64,000 nucleotides of DNA, taken from NCBI GenBank assembly GCA_015075165.1, contig JABTUY010000005.1, positions 310,001 to 374,000 of the forward strand, written 5' to 3'. The notes under the pieces are model-generated. The model saw nothing but the letters and a program-made list of their open reading frames with translations. It had not been told where the DNA came from and searched no databases. Below are positions 52,870 to 60,791 of this stretch, one piece after another; positions within the stretch are counted from its first letter, which is position 1; each line of letters opens with the position of its first letter. The DNA comes from Ideonella sp. (lineage in GTDB: Bacteria > Pseudomonadota > Gammaproteobacteria > Burkholderiales > Burkholderiaceae_C). A program made the translations under genes and the position numbers.

Positions 52870-54138
52870 ATGGAAGCACTGAAGGATGTCCGCATCCTCG
52901 ACATGACCCACGTGCAGGCGGGGCCCACCTGCTCGCAGCTGCTGGCGTGGATGGGCGCCGACGTGATCAAGTTCGAGAACCCGGCCGGCGATGCCACGCG
53001 CGGCCAGCTGCGCGACGTGCCCAACGCCGACAGCCTGTACTTCACGATGCTCAACTGCAACAAGCGCTCGATCACCGTCAACATGAAGAGCGAGCAGGGC
53101 AAGCAGATCTTCGTCGACCTGCTGAAGAGCTGCGACATCATGATGGAGAACTTCGGCCCCGGCGTGCTCGAGCGGCTGGGCTTCACGTGGGAGCGCATCC
53201 ACGAGATCAACCCGAAGATCGTCGTCGGCTCGATCAAGGGCTTCGGCTCGAGCGGTCCTTATGCGGAGTTCAAGGCCTACGAGAACGTGGCGCAGGCGAT
53301 GGGCGGCGCGATGAGCACCACCGGCGTCCCCGACGGCGCGCCGTTCGTCACCGGCGCGCAGATCGGCGACACCGGCACCGGCCTGCACCTGGCCATCGGC
53401 CTGCTGGCGGCGCTGCACCAGGCGCGCCGCACCGGCGAGGGCCAGTACGTCGAGGTGGCGATGATGGACGGCGTGATGAACCTGTGCCGCGTCAAGTTCC
53501 GCGACCACCAGCGCCTGACGCGCGGCGCGCTCGCCGAGTACTCGGTGCCCACCTACCAAGGCATGGGCGAGGTGCCGCGCGCCGGCAACGATTCCGGCGG
53601 TGGCCAGCTCGGCAACGCGATCCACTGCAAGCCGCACGGCGCCAACGACTGGCTCTACGTGGTGGTGCAGGAGGCGGTGTGGGCCGCGCTGGCCAACCGC
53701 ATCGGCGCCGAGGTGGGCGTGCCCGATCTCGCCGCCGATCCGCGCGTGGCCACGATCGGCGAGCGTCGCAAGAACCAGCAGCTGGTGTGGACGCTGCTGA
53801 ACAAGTTTGCCGAGCAGCACACCAAGCGCGAGCTGATGGCGATCCTCAACGCGCTCGACGTGCCATGCGGCCCGATCATGTCGACGCAGGACCTCGCCAC
53901 CGACGAGCACGTGTTGGGCCGCGAGATGTGGGTCGAGCTCGATCATCCGCAGCGCGGCCGCTGGTTCAACGTGGGCATGCCGATCAAGCTGTCGGCCTCG
54001 CCCGCGGTGATCAAGCGCTCGCCGACGCTGGGCGAGCACAACGACGAGGTGCTGCGCGACGTGCTGGGCTACGGCGCCGACAAGATCGCCACCATCAAGG
54101 CTGCCGGCGCGCTGAGCCTGCCGCCGAAGAAGGGCTGA
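52870..54138 (+). CDS. frc: Formyl-CoA:oxalate CoA-transferase
   Basis: A 422-residue class III CoA-transferase that moves CoA from formyl-CoA to oxalate, feeding oxalyl-CoA decarboxylase. Conserved features are THVQAGPTCSQLLAWMGADV (Q16), the catalytic aspartate D167 in QIGDTGTGLHLAIG, which corresponds to Asp169 of the Oxalobacter enzyme, and the glycine loop GNDSGGGQLGNA. A GGAGAG ribosome site precedes the ATG. With oxc it makes the complete cycle for oxalate breakdown to formate and CO2. The stop codon lies inside the first unit of a 78-bp tandem repeat. Confidence 0.95.
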   Translation: MEALKDVRILDMTHVQAGPTCSQLLAWMGADVIKFENPAGDATRGQLRDVPNADSLYFTMLNCNKRSITVNMKSEQGKQIFVDLLKSCDIMMENFGPGVLERLGFTWERIHEINPKIVVGSIKGFGSSGPYAEFKAYENVAQAMGGAMSTTGVPDGAPFVTGAQIGDTGTGLHLAIGLLAALHQARRTGEGQYVEVAMMDGVMNLCRVKFRDHQRLTRGALAEYSVPTYQGMGEVPRAGNDSGGGQLGNAIHCKPHGANDWLYVVVQEAVWAALANRIGAEVGVPDLAADPRVATIGERRKNQQLVWTLLNKFAEQHTKRELMAILNALDVPCGPIMSTQDLATDEHVLGREMWVELDHPQRGRWFNVGMPIKLSASPAVIKRSPTLGEHNDEVLRDVLGYGADKIATIKAAGALSLPPKKG

Positions 54139-54308
54139 GCCCGCGCACAGGGCAGTCCCTGCGGACTGCCCTGTGGCTGGCGAAGGACTGGAGGCGTCTC
54201 GCGCGGCCAGGCATGAGCCCGCGCACAGGGCAGTCCCTGCGGACTGCCCTGTGGCTGGCGAAGGACTGGAGGCGTCTCGCGCGGCCAGGCATGAGCCCGC
54301 GCACAGGG
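54136..54308. repeat. Perfect 78-bp tandem duplication with hairpins, plus partial third unit
   Basis: Units at 54136-54213 and 54214-54291 are identical, and 17 bases of a third start at 54292. Each unit begins with the TGA that is the frc stop and holds a 13-bp perfect stem with a CTGC loop (54146-54175 and 54224-54253). The period is a multiple of three, so frames stay open through it, but there is no ribosome site. The hairpins may serve as transcript ends between the convergent frc and panE-like genes. Confidence 0.8.
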
Positions 54309-54330
54309 TAGCCCCTGCAAGCCGGGCCGT

Positions 54331-55314
54331 TCACCCCGCCTTCGCCACCGTCTTGCCCAACAGCCGCGCCAGCGCATACACCGCATCGATGCACGGCGTC
54401 GGCGTCTCGGTGAGCCGCGCCAGCTCGGCCACCGAGCCGACCAGCGCCTCGATCTCGGGCTCGCGGCCGGCTTCGATGTCCTGCAGCATCGAGGTCTTGT
54501 GCGCGCCCACCTTCTCGGCGCCGGCGATGCGCCGCTCGATCGACACGCGAAACGTGATGCCGAGCTGGCCGGCCACCGCCTGCGCCTCGGCCATCATCTG
54601 CGCGGCGAGCTCGCGCGTGGGTGCGAAGCGGCAGATGTCTTCGAGCGTGGCGCGCGTCAGCGCGCTCACCGGGTTGAACACCAGGTTGCCCCACAGCTTG
54701 AGCCAGATCTCGGCGCGGATGTTGTCCAGCAGCGGCGATTTGAGCCCCGCGCGCACGAACGCGTCGGCCACGCGCTGCGCGCGCGCGCTGATCGTGCCGT
54801 CGAGCTCGCCCAGCGGAAAGCGCTCGCCCTCGATGTGCCGCACCACGCCGGGCGCGACCAGCTCGCTGGCCGGGTAGACCACGCAGCCGATCACGCGGCT
54901 CGCATCGATGGCGCGCGCGATCGCGCCACCGGGGTCGACGCTGGCGAGCGTGCGGCCCTCGAACGGCCCGCCATGGCGCTGGAAGTACCAGTACGGCAGG
55001 CCGTTTTGCATCGGCACCACCACCGTCTCGGGCCCGCACAGCAGCGGCACGCTGGCGGCCACCGCGGCGAGCTGGTGCGCCTTCATCGCCGGCACCACCA
55101 CGTCGTGCACGCCGGCCTCGCGGTAGTCGGCGGTGGCGCGCACGTTGCGGGCCACCTGCTCGCGGCCTTCGGCGTCAATGAGCTTGATGCCGTGCGTGCG
55201 AATCGCCTCGAGGTTGGCGCCGCGCACGATGAAGGTCACATCCTCGCCGGCCAGCGCCAGCTTGGCTCCCAGGTAGCCGCCGATGGCACCGGCGCCGATG
55301 ATCGCGAATTTCAT
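54331..55314 (-). CDS. Ketopantoate reductase-family (PanE-like) dehydrogenase
   Basis: A 327-residue NADPH-dependent reductase of the ApbA/PanE family: Rossmann motif KFAIIGAGAIGGYLGAKLA at the start, VPAMKAHQLAAV with the catalytic-type lysine, and the C-terminal ELWLKLW-like helix (AEIWLKLWGNLVFNPVSAL). Members reduce 2-dehydropantoate or other 2-oxo acids. It is divergent from the acyl-CoA ligase and convergent with frc, so a role with a two-carbon or hydroxy acid such as glyoxylate is conceivable beside CoA synthesis. The specific substrate is unknown, hence no symbol. Confidence 0.85.
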   Translation of the reverse strand: MKFAIIGAGAIGGYLGAKLALAGEDVTFIVRGANLEAIRTHGIKLIDAEGREQVARNVRATADYREAGVHDVVVPAMKAHQLAAVAASVPLLCGPETVVVPMQNGLPYWYFQRHGGPFEGRTLASVDPGGAIARAIDASRVIGCVVYPASELVAPGVVRHIEGERFPLGELDGTISARAQRVADAFVRAGLKSPLLDNIRAEIWLKLWGNLVFNPVSALTRATLEDICRFAPTRELAAQMMAEAQAVAGQLGITFRVSIERRIAGAEKVGAHKTSMLQDIEAGREPEIEALVGSVAELARLTETPTPCIDAVYALARLLGKTVAKAG

Positions 55315-55444
55315 GCTGCTGCTGTCGAGCGAGGAGGTCGTGTCGAAATTCTATCGAGCGGTTGCGGGCCCATCGCCGCAGCGGCACACTCGAATCGCGA
55401 TGTGTGGTGCGCCGTCGCGGCGGGCAACGGCAAATCCCGGAATC

Positions 55445-55487
55445 TTGACCGCAGTCAATGGCTCGCCGAACGGCCGCCACGCAGAAT
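55445..55487 (+). promoter_or_regulatory. Crp/Fnr-type box and -10 candidate before the acyl-CoA ligase
   Basis: TTGAC-CGCA-GTCAA (55445-55458) has centre 55451.5. CAGAAT at 55482-55487 matches -10 consensus at four of six positions and starts 30.5 bases from the centre, exactly as at the oxc promoter. Transcription would start near 55493-55494, giving a leader of about 85 bases that contains T-rich repeats. Confidence 0.6.
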
Positions 55488-55540
55488 TTTGTGCGCCCCT
55501 TTTTGTGCGCCCCTTTTTTGTGCGCCGTTTTCTGTGCGCC
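55487..55540 (+). repeat. T-rich 14-15-bp tandem repeats in the acyl-CoA ligase leader
   Basis: GTGCGCC recurs at 55491, 55505, 55520 and 55534, each preceded by a run of T (TTTT, TTTTTT, TTTTTT, TTTTC). The block sits between the predicted transcript start and the ATG at 55578. In RNA it gives alternating U runs and GC blocks. A run-length change would not alter the protein but could alter expression. Confidence 0.7.
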
Positions 55541-55577
55541 TGAGTGTGCCGTTGCGGCACTCGAACCGGAGACCCCC

Positions 55578-57707
55578 ATGGCATACGACAAGGCAGCCGT
55601 GCAGCAAGTGCTCGACCGCGTGCGCGCCGACAAGCGCAGCGCGCTCACCGCGCCCGAAGGCAAGCTGGTGTGCGACGCCTACGGCATCGCGGTGCCGCAA
55701 GAGGGCGTGGCCACGTCGGCGGCCGAGGCGGCTGCACTCGCGGGCAAGCTGGGCTTTCCGGTGGTGGTGAAGATCGTGTCGCCCGACATCCTGCACAAGA
55801 CCGAGGCCGGCGGCGTGCTGGTGGGGCTCAACAGCGCCGACGAAGTGGCCAAGGGCTACGACACGATCGTCGCCAATGCCCGCAAGTACAAGGCCGACGC
55901 GAAGATCGTCGGCGTGCAGGTGCAGCAGATGCTGGGCCAGGGGCAGGAGGTGATCGTCGGCGCCGTCACCGACGGCAGTTTCGGCAAGCTGGTGGCGTTC
56001 GGCCTCGGCGGCGTGCTGGTCGAGGTGCTGAAGGACATCACCTTCCGCCTCGCGCCGGCGACGCAGGCCGATGCGTTGAGCATGCTCGACGGCATCGCCG
56101 CCGCCGAGATGCTCAAGGGCGTGCGCGGCAGCGAGCCGGTCAACCGCGAGGCGCTGGCCGGCCTGATCGTTCGCGTGAGCGAACTGGTGAACGACTTCCC
56201 CGAGATCGCCGAGCTCGACTTGAACCCGGTGTTCGCCACCGCGAAGGGCGCGGTCGCGGCCGACGTGCGCATCGTCTGCGATTTCGAGCCCAAGGAGCAG
56301 CGCTGGCGGCCGTCGCAGGCCGAGATCGTCACCGCGATGAACCGCATCATGAAGCCGAAGTCGGTGGCGGTGATCGGGGCCAGTGCCGAAGACGGCAAGA
56401 TCGGCAACTCGGTGATGAAGAACCTCATCAACGGCGGCTACAAGGGCCAGATCCTGCCGATCCATCCGAAGGCCGGCGAGATCCTCGGCTACAAGGCCTA
56501 CCCGAGCGTGAAGGACGTGCCGGGCGACGTCGACGTCGCGGTGTTCGCGATTCCCGCCAAGTTCGTCGCCGGCGCGCTCGTCGAGTGCGGCGAGAAGAAG
56601 ATTCCCGGCGCGGTGCTGATCCCGTCGGGCTTCGCCGAGACCGGCAACGTCGAGGGCCAGAAGGAGATCCAGGCGATCGGCCGCAAGTACAACGTGCGGC
56701 TGATGGGGCCCAACATCTACGGCTTCTACTACACGCACTCCAACCTGTGCGCCACCTTCTGCACCGCCTACGACGTCAAGGGCTCGGTGGCGCTGTCGTC
56801 GCAGTCGGGCGGCATCGGCATGGCGATCATCGGCTTCAGCCGCTCGGCCAAGATGGGCGTGTCGGCGATCGTGGGCCTGGGCAACAAGAGCGACATCGAC
56901 GAGGACGACCTGCTCACGTTCTTCGAGCAGGACGACAACACGCAGGTGATCGCGCAGCACTGCGAAGACCTCAAGGACGGCCGCGGCTTCGCCGAAGTGG
57001 CCAAGCGCGTGTCGAAGAAGAAGCCGGTGATCGTGCTGAAGGCCGGCCGCACCGCGGCCGGCGCCAGGGCCGCCAGCTCGCACACCGGCGCGCTGGCCGG
57101 CAACGACAAGATCTACGAAGACGTGCTGGCGCAAAGCGGCGTCATCCGTGCGCGCAGCCTGCGCGACCTGCTCGACTTCGCGCGCGGCGTGCCGGTGCTG
57201 CCGACGCCGAAGGGCGAGAACGTGGTCGTGATCACCGGCGCCGGCGGCTCGGGCGTGCTGCTGTCGGACGCCTGCATCGACAACGGCCTGAAGCTGATGG
57301 CGATGCCGCCCGACCTCGACGCGGCGTTTCGCAAGTTCATTCCGCCGTTCGGCGCCGCCGGCAACCCGGTGGACATCACCGGCGGCGAGCCGCCGAAGAC
57401 CTACCAGAACACGGTGAAGCTCGGCCTGTCGGACCCGCGCATCCACGCGCTGATCCTCGGCTACTGGCACACCATCATCACGCCGCCGATGGTGTTCGCC
57501 AAGCTGATCGTCGAGGTCAAGCAGGAGATGGAGGCCCAGGGCATCCGCAAGCCGATGGTCGCCTCGCTGGCCGGCGACGTGCAGGTGGAAGAGGCCGCCG
57601 AATACCTGTACCAGCACGGCGTGCCGGCGTACGCCTACTCCACCGAGATTCCGGTCGCGGTGCTGGGCGCGAAGTACAAGTGGGCGCGCGGGGCGGGGTT
57701 GTTGTGA
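55578..57707 (+). CDS. Acyl-CoA synthetase, NDP-forming (acetate-CoA ligase family)
   Basis: A 709-residue fused ligase. An ATP-grasp domain comes first (about 15-235; GFPVVVKIVSPDILHKTEAGGV, AFGLGGVLVEVLKD), then a CoA-binding Rossmann domain (about 250-370; SVAVIGASAEDGKIGN) and succinyl-CoA-ligase-like domains (LSSQSGGIGMAI; SSHTGALAGND with the likely phospho-histidine). The reaction would be acid + CoA + ATP giving acyl-CoA + ADP. Its promoter shares the Crp/Fnr box of oxc, so it may make the starter CoA thioester for the Frc/Oxc cycle or use the formyl product; the acid is not known. The ATG at 55578 fits homology. Confidence 0.85.
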   Translation: MAYDKAAVQQVLDRVRADKRSALTAPEGKLVCDAYGIAVPQEGVATSAAEAAALAGKLGFPVVVKIVSPDILHKTEAGGVLVGLNSADEVAKGYDTIVANARKYKADAKIVGVQVQQMLGQGQEVIVGAVTDGSFGKLVAFGLGGVLVEVLKDITFRLAPATQADALSMLDGIAAAEMLKGVRGSEPVNREALAGLIVRVSELVNDFPEIAELDLNPVFATAKGAVAADVRIVCDFEPKEQRWRPSQAEIVTAMNRIMKPKSVAVIGASAEDGKIGNSVMKNLINGGYKGQILPIHPKAGEILGYKAYPSVKDVPGDVDVAVFAIPAKFVAGALVECGEKKIPGAVLIPSGFAETGNVEGQKEIQAIGRKYNVRLMGPNIYGFYYTHSNLCATFCTAYDVKGSVALSSQSGGIGMAIIGFSRSAKMGVSAIVGLGNKSDIDEDDLLTFFEQDDNTQVIAQHCEDLKDGRGFAEVAKRVSKKKPVIVLKAGRTAAGARAASSHTGALAGNDKIYEDVLAQSGVIRARSLRDLLDFARGVPVLPTPKGENVVVITGAGGSGVLLSDACIDNGLKLMAMPPDLDAAFRKFIPPFGAAGNPVDITGGEPPKTYQNTVKLGLSDPRIHALILGYWHTIITPPMVFAKLIVEVKQEMEAQGIRKPMVASLAGDVQVEEAAEYLYQHGVPAYAYSTEIPVAVLGAKYKWARGAGLL

Positions 57708-57728
57708 ACCGCAAGCCTGCGTGACGGC

Positions 57729-57756
57729 GCGGACCCTGCGGGGTCCGCTCTTTCTT
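57729..57756 (+). terminator. Intrinsic terminator after the acyl-CoA ligase
   Basis: GCGGACCC-TGCG-GGGTCCGC forms a perfect 8-bp stem followed by TCTTTCTT. It begins 21 bases after the ligase stop and would also shield the convergent toxin-antitoxin remnant. This is the best factor-independent terminator I see in the window. Confidence 0.75.
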
Positions 57757-57779
57757 CGCCAACCCGCTCTTCGCGCTGC

Positions 57780-58074
57780 CTATGGCGGGTTGGCGAGCAG
57801 CCGCGCGCCGCCGGCCTTGACCGCGGTCTTGTCGAATGTCCACAGCGGCAGCTCGCCGGCCTGCGCAGACAGCGCGATGTGCAGGCAATCGGCGAAATCC
57901 GCGGCCGTGCTGCGGTACAGCTCGAGGGCCACCTCGAGCGCACGCTCGGATTCGAACGACAGCTCGGCAGCCGAGCCGCACGCACTTGCGGATGAGCTGC
58001 TGCGCGGCCAGCGACTGCGCCGAATCGTCGCGGACGAGGTAGCGTACGAGAACGTTGGTATCGAGCGCCGCCAT
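57780..58074 (-). pseudogene. vapC: Broken VapC-type PIN toxin
   Basis: The frame starts normally (MAALDTNVLVRYLVRDD, then AAQQLIRK), then shifts. A second frame continues with SFESERALEVALELY, ADFADCLHIALSAQAGELP and WTFDKTAVKAGG up to a TAG at 57780-57782, which is the normal VapC C-terminus. About 40 codons of the middle, including the conserved glutamate, are missing in addition to the frame change. The gene cannot make a full PIN domain. The antitoxin gene before it is intact and overlaps it by one base. Confidence 0.8.
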
Positions 58075-58295
58075 CAGCGCCAGGGGTTCATGTCTTCGAT
58101 GGCCACGCGCTTGCCTTTGCGGGCCGGGAGCATGCCTGCCATGTCGAGGATCGACTTGGTCTTGGCGCGCACCACGATCGTGCCATCCGGCGTGACGGAG
58201 CAGACGAGTTTCGTCCCCGGCTTGGCCTGCACCCGCGCGCGCACCTCGGCGGGAACCGTCGTCTGCCCCTTGGCGGTGAGCGTGGATTCGGCCAT
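58074..58295 (-). CDS. vapB: AbrB/VapB-family antitoxin, orphaned by toxin decay
   Basis: A 73-residue AbrB-fold protein: STLTAKGQTTVPAEVRARV, then GTKLVCSVTPDGTIVVRAKT and a C-terminal toxin-binding stretch (ILDMAGMLPARKGKRVAIED). AAGGAGG precedes the ATG at 58295; the longer frame to 58496 is unlikely. The stop and the toxin start share one base (TGATG). As the toxin is broken, this antitoxin may survive as a DNA-binding protein or by cross-neutralising another VapC such as that at 31038-31421. Confidence 0.83.
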   Translation of the reverse strand: MAESTLTAKGQTTVPAEVRARVQAKPGTKLVCSVTPDGTIVVRAKTKSILDMAGMLPARKGKRVAIEDMNPWR

Positions 58296-58486
58296 GCGTG
58301 CCTCCTTACCGGAATGCACGATGGCCGCTCCGTCCGCAAGCTCCGTCCACGCGCAGGACGCGCCGGCGGATGCGGACAGGCCACGCTCCCCAACCACTGC
58401 TTCGCCTTGGGGCGGCTGTGTCGTCGCAAGCGGCATCGCGGCGGCCGTCGCCGCACGCTGCTCGGTGTGATCGGTTAAGGTTGCGC

Positions 58487-59599
58487 ATGAGCACATCCAC
58501 CAGCAGCCAGCCCGGTGCCGACGGGCGCCCCGACGAGCAGGCCGGCTTGCAGTATCCGTGCGGCGATGCGCCCGAGATGGGTCACGGCAAGGCGGTGGGT
58601 CCCGGCGTGCGCTGGCTGCGCATGCAGCTGCCGTGGATGCTGGCGCACATCAACCTCTATGCGCTGGCCGACGACGACGGCTGGGCCATCGTCGACACCG
58701 GCGCCCAGACGCGCGAGGCGCTGGCGTGCTGGACGCGCGCGCTCGCCGCCGAGGATGCGCTGGCCGGCCAGCGCATCACGCGCGTGTTCGTCACGCACAT
58801 GCACCCCGACCACGCCGGCATGGCCGGCTGGTTGACGCGGCGCTTCGATGCGCGGCTGTGGATGACGCGGCTCGAGTACCTGAGCTGCCGCTCGCTGGTG
58901 GCCGATTCGGGCCGCGAGGCGCCCGAGGATGCCATCCGCTTCTACCGGCGCGCCGGCTGGGACGACGACGCCATCGAGCACTACCGCGCGCGCTTCGGCA
59001 GCTTCGGTCGCGTGGTGCACGCGCTGCCCGACAGCTTTCGGCGTCTGCACGACGGCGAGCGCATCCGCATCGGCGCGCACGAGTGGCGCGTGATCGTCGG
59101 CAACGGCCACTCGCCCGAGCATGCCTGCCTGCACTGCGACGAGCTGAAGCTGCTGCTGTCGGGCGACCAGGTGCTGCCGCGCATCTCGTCGAACGTGTCG
59201 GTGTTTCCGACCGAGCCCGATGCCGACCCTCTGGCCGACTGGATCGCGTCGATCGCGAAGCTGCGCGCCAGCGTGCCCGACGATGTGCTGGTGCTGCCGT
59301 CGCACGGCGAGCCGTTTCGCGGCCTGCACGCGCGGCTCGAGCGCCTGGCGTCGGGGCACGAGAAGAGCCTGGCGCGGCTGCGCCGCGCGCTGGCCGAACC
59401 GAAGCGCGCGATCGATGTGTTCGGCGCGCTGTTCGCGCGCCCGATCGAAGGGCCGCAGCTGCTCGGCATGGCCACCGGCGAGAGCCTGGCGCACCTGAAC
59501 CACCTGGTGGCGCGCGGCGAGGTACTGCACGAGCTCGGTGCCGACGGCGTGCTGCGCTACCGGCTGCGCGCACCGGCGGACGGCCGGCGCGCAGCGTAG
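58487..59599 (+). CDS. MBL-fold metallo-hydrolase
   Basis: A 370-residue metallo-beta-lactamase-fold protein with an intact zinc motif VFVTHMHPDHAGMAGW. Further ligands are seen in VGNGHSPEHACL and LLLSGDQVLPRISSNVS, and the C-terminal VLPSHGEPFRGL completes the site. An extra C-terminal helical domain (about 280-370) resembles the winged-helix tail of LACTB2-like or RNase-Z-related hydrolases. Likely substrates are thioesters or RNA. It precedes the liv operon on the same strand by 176 bp. Position beside a branched-chain-type ABC transporter suggests acyl-CoA or aromatic acid metabolism, which is inference. Confidence 0.88.
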   Translation: MSTSTSSQPGADGRPDEQAGLQYPCGDAPEMGHGKAVGPGVRWLRMQLPWMLAHINLYALADDDGWAIVDTGAQTREALACWTRALAAEDALAGQRITRVFVTHMHPDHAGMAGWLTRRFDARLWMTRLEYLSCRSLVADSGREAPEDAIRFYRRAGWDDDAIEHYRARFGSFGRVVHALPDSFRRLHDGERIRIGAHEWRVIVGNGHSPEHACLHCDELKLLLSGDQVLPRISSNVSVFPTEPDADPLADWIASIAKLRASVPDDVLVLPSHGEPFRGLHARLERLASGHEKSLARLRRALAEPKRAIDVFGALFARPIEGPQLLGMATGESLAHLNHLVARGEVLHELGADGVLRYRLRAPADGRRAA

Positions 59600-59775
59600 C
59601 GCGCCCGCAGCCGGCCGGTGTGCCGAGGCGGGCGCGCCGTCGTGAGTTTGCGCCGCGCCGCCTCGACGGCCGGCCGTGCGGCGCGGGTGCGTGTCTGCCC
59701 GCATAGGGGAAGTCCTGCGCTGCGCAGCGGCGGGCCGCAGGCATGCTTGCGGCCGATGAAGCCCCAGGGTGCCCG

Positions 59776-60651
59776 GTGACGTTCCTGCAGGTCCTGATCT
59801 CCGGCGTTGCGCTGGGCTGCATCTACGCGCTGATCGCGCTCGGTTTCGTGCTGATCTACAAGGCCACCGAGACGGTCAACTTCGCGCAGGGCGAGCTGAT
59901 GATGCTCGGCGCCTTCGCCGGGCTGGCGCTGATGGAGGTGGCGCAGCTGCCGTTCGTGGTCGCGGTGGCGCTGGCGATCGCGGCGATGGCGGCGTTCGGC
60001 GTGCTGCTCGAGCGCGTGGCGATCCGGCCGATCCTCGGCCAGCCGCAGTTCACGATCGTGATGCTGACCATCGGCCTGGGCTACATCGCGCGCGGCCTGA
60101 TGTCGATGGCGCCGCGCTACGGCTCGGAGACGCTGTCGCTGCCGGTGCCGTACAAGGGCCAGGTGTGGAGCGTGGGCGCGCTGGTGATCAGCGTCGAGCA
60201 GGTGGTGGTGATCGTCGTCACCGTCGTGCTGTGCGCGCTGCTGTACCTGATGTTCAGCAAGAGCCGCATCGGCATCGCGATGCAGGCCGCCTCGCAGAAC
60301 CAGCTCGCCGCGTACTACATGGGCATTCCGGTGCAGCGGCTCAACGGCATGGTGTGGGGGCTGTCGGCCGCGGTGGCCACCATTGCCGGTCTGCTGCTGG
60401 CGCCGTTCACGTTCGTGCACGTCAACATGGGCCTGATCGGGCTGAAGGCGTTTCCGGCCGCGGTGGTGGGCGGCTTCGGCAGCCTGCCCGGCGCCGTGGT
60501 GGGCGGCCTGATCATCGGCGTGATCGAGGCGCTGGCGGGGCTGTACCTGCCCGAGGGCTTCAAGGACATCGCCGCCTACGTGGTGGTGCTGGTGATGCTG
60601 GTGATCATGCCCAACGGCTTGTTCGGTGGCACAGCGCGTAAGAAGGTCTGA
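59776..60651 (+). CDS. livH: Branched-chain amino-acid-type ABC transporter permease LivH
   Basis: A 291-residue LivH permease (302 if the ATG at 59743 is used). It has about eight membrane helices; FLQVLISGVALGCIYALIALGFVLIYKATE at the start and VNFAQGELMMLGAF are diagnostic, and GLKAFPAAVVGGFGSLPGAV marks the cytosolic loop that meets the ATPases. The GTG at 59776 has CAGGG upstream and fits the usual LivH N-terminus. No LivK binding protein is visible in the window. The 140-bp gap to livM carries a dispersed palindromic repeat. Confidence 0.92.
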   Translation: MTFLQVLISGVALGCIYALIALGFVLIYKATETVNFAQGELMMLGAFAGLALMEVAQLPFVVAVALAIAAMAAFGVLLERVAIRPILGQPQFTIVMLTIGLGYIARGLMSMAPRYGSETLSLPVPYKGQVWSVGALVISVEQVVVIVVTVVLCALLYLMFSKSRIGIAMQAASQNQLAAYYMGIPVQRLNGMVWGLSAAVATIAGLLLAPFTFVHVNMGLIGLKAFPAAVVGGFGSLPGAVVGGLIIGVIEALAGLYLPEGFKDIAAYVVVLVMLVIMPNGLFGGTARKKV

Positions 60652-60791
60652 CATGACGCACCCACGCTCACTGGAGTTCGCTGCCCCCCGAGGGGGCCCT
60701 TGCTGCGGACCGGCGAAGCCGGATCCGCGCAAGACCTTGGCTGGCCGGTCTTGTGCAGCCGGCGCCATGCACGGGCAGTTCGCGTCCTGAC
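60652..60791. repeat. Dispersed palindromic intergenic repeat, copy B (between livH and livM)
   Basis: A C-run/G-run hairpin (about 60685-60696) is followed by a 25-base core at 60705-60729 that matches copy A (29014-29038) at 22 positions, including the CCGGC-GAA-GCCGG stem. A further inverted pair, AAGACC and GGTCTT, lies at about 60731-60752. The element sits inside an operon, as copy A does. Confidence 0.65.

Noticed and set aside
51088-54039. 983-codon minus-strand frame over oxc and frc
   Set aside because: Runs antisense through two well-defined enzymes and has no recognisable domain or ribosome site.
54173-54330. In-frame 26-residue peptide repeat continuing past frc
   Set aside because: The frame stays open only because the period is 78 bp; there is no ribosome site and frc already ends at 54138.
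55455-57617. 720-codon minus-strand frame over the acyl-CoA ligase
   Set aside because: Shadow frame; composition dominated by His/Asp/Arg/Leu from antisense GC codons.
57817-57830. TTGAC-CGCG-GTCTT resembling the Crp/Fnr box
   Set aside because: One half-site is mismatched and it lies within the coding remnant of vapC, not before a gene.
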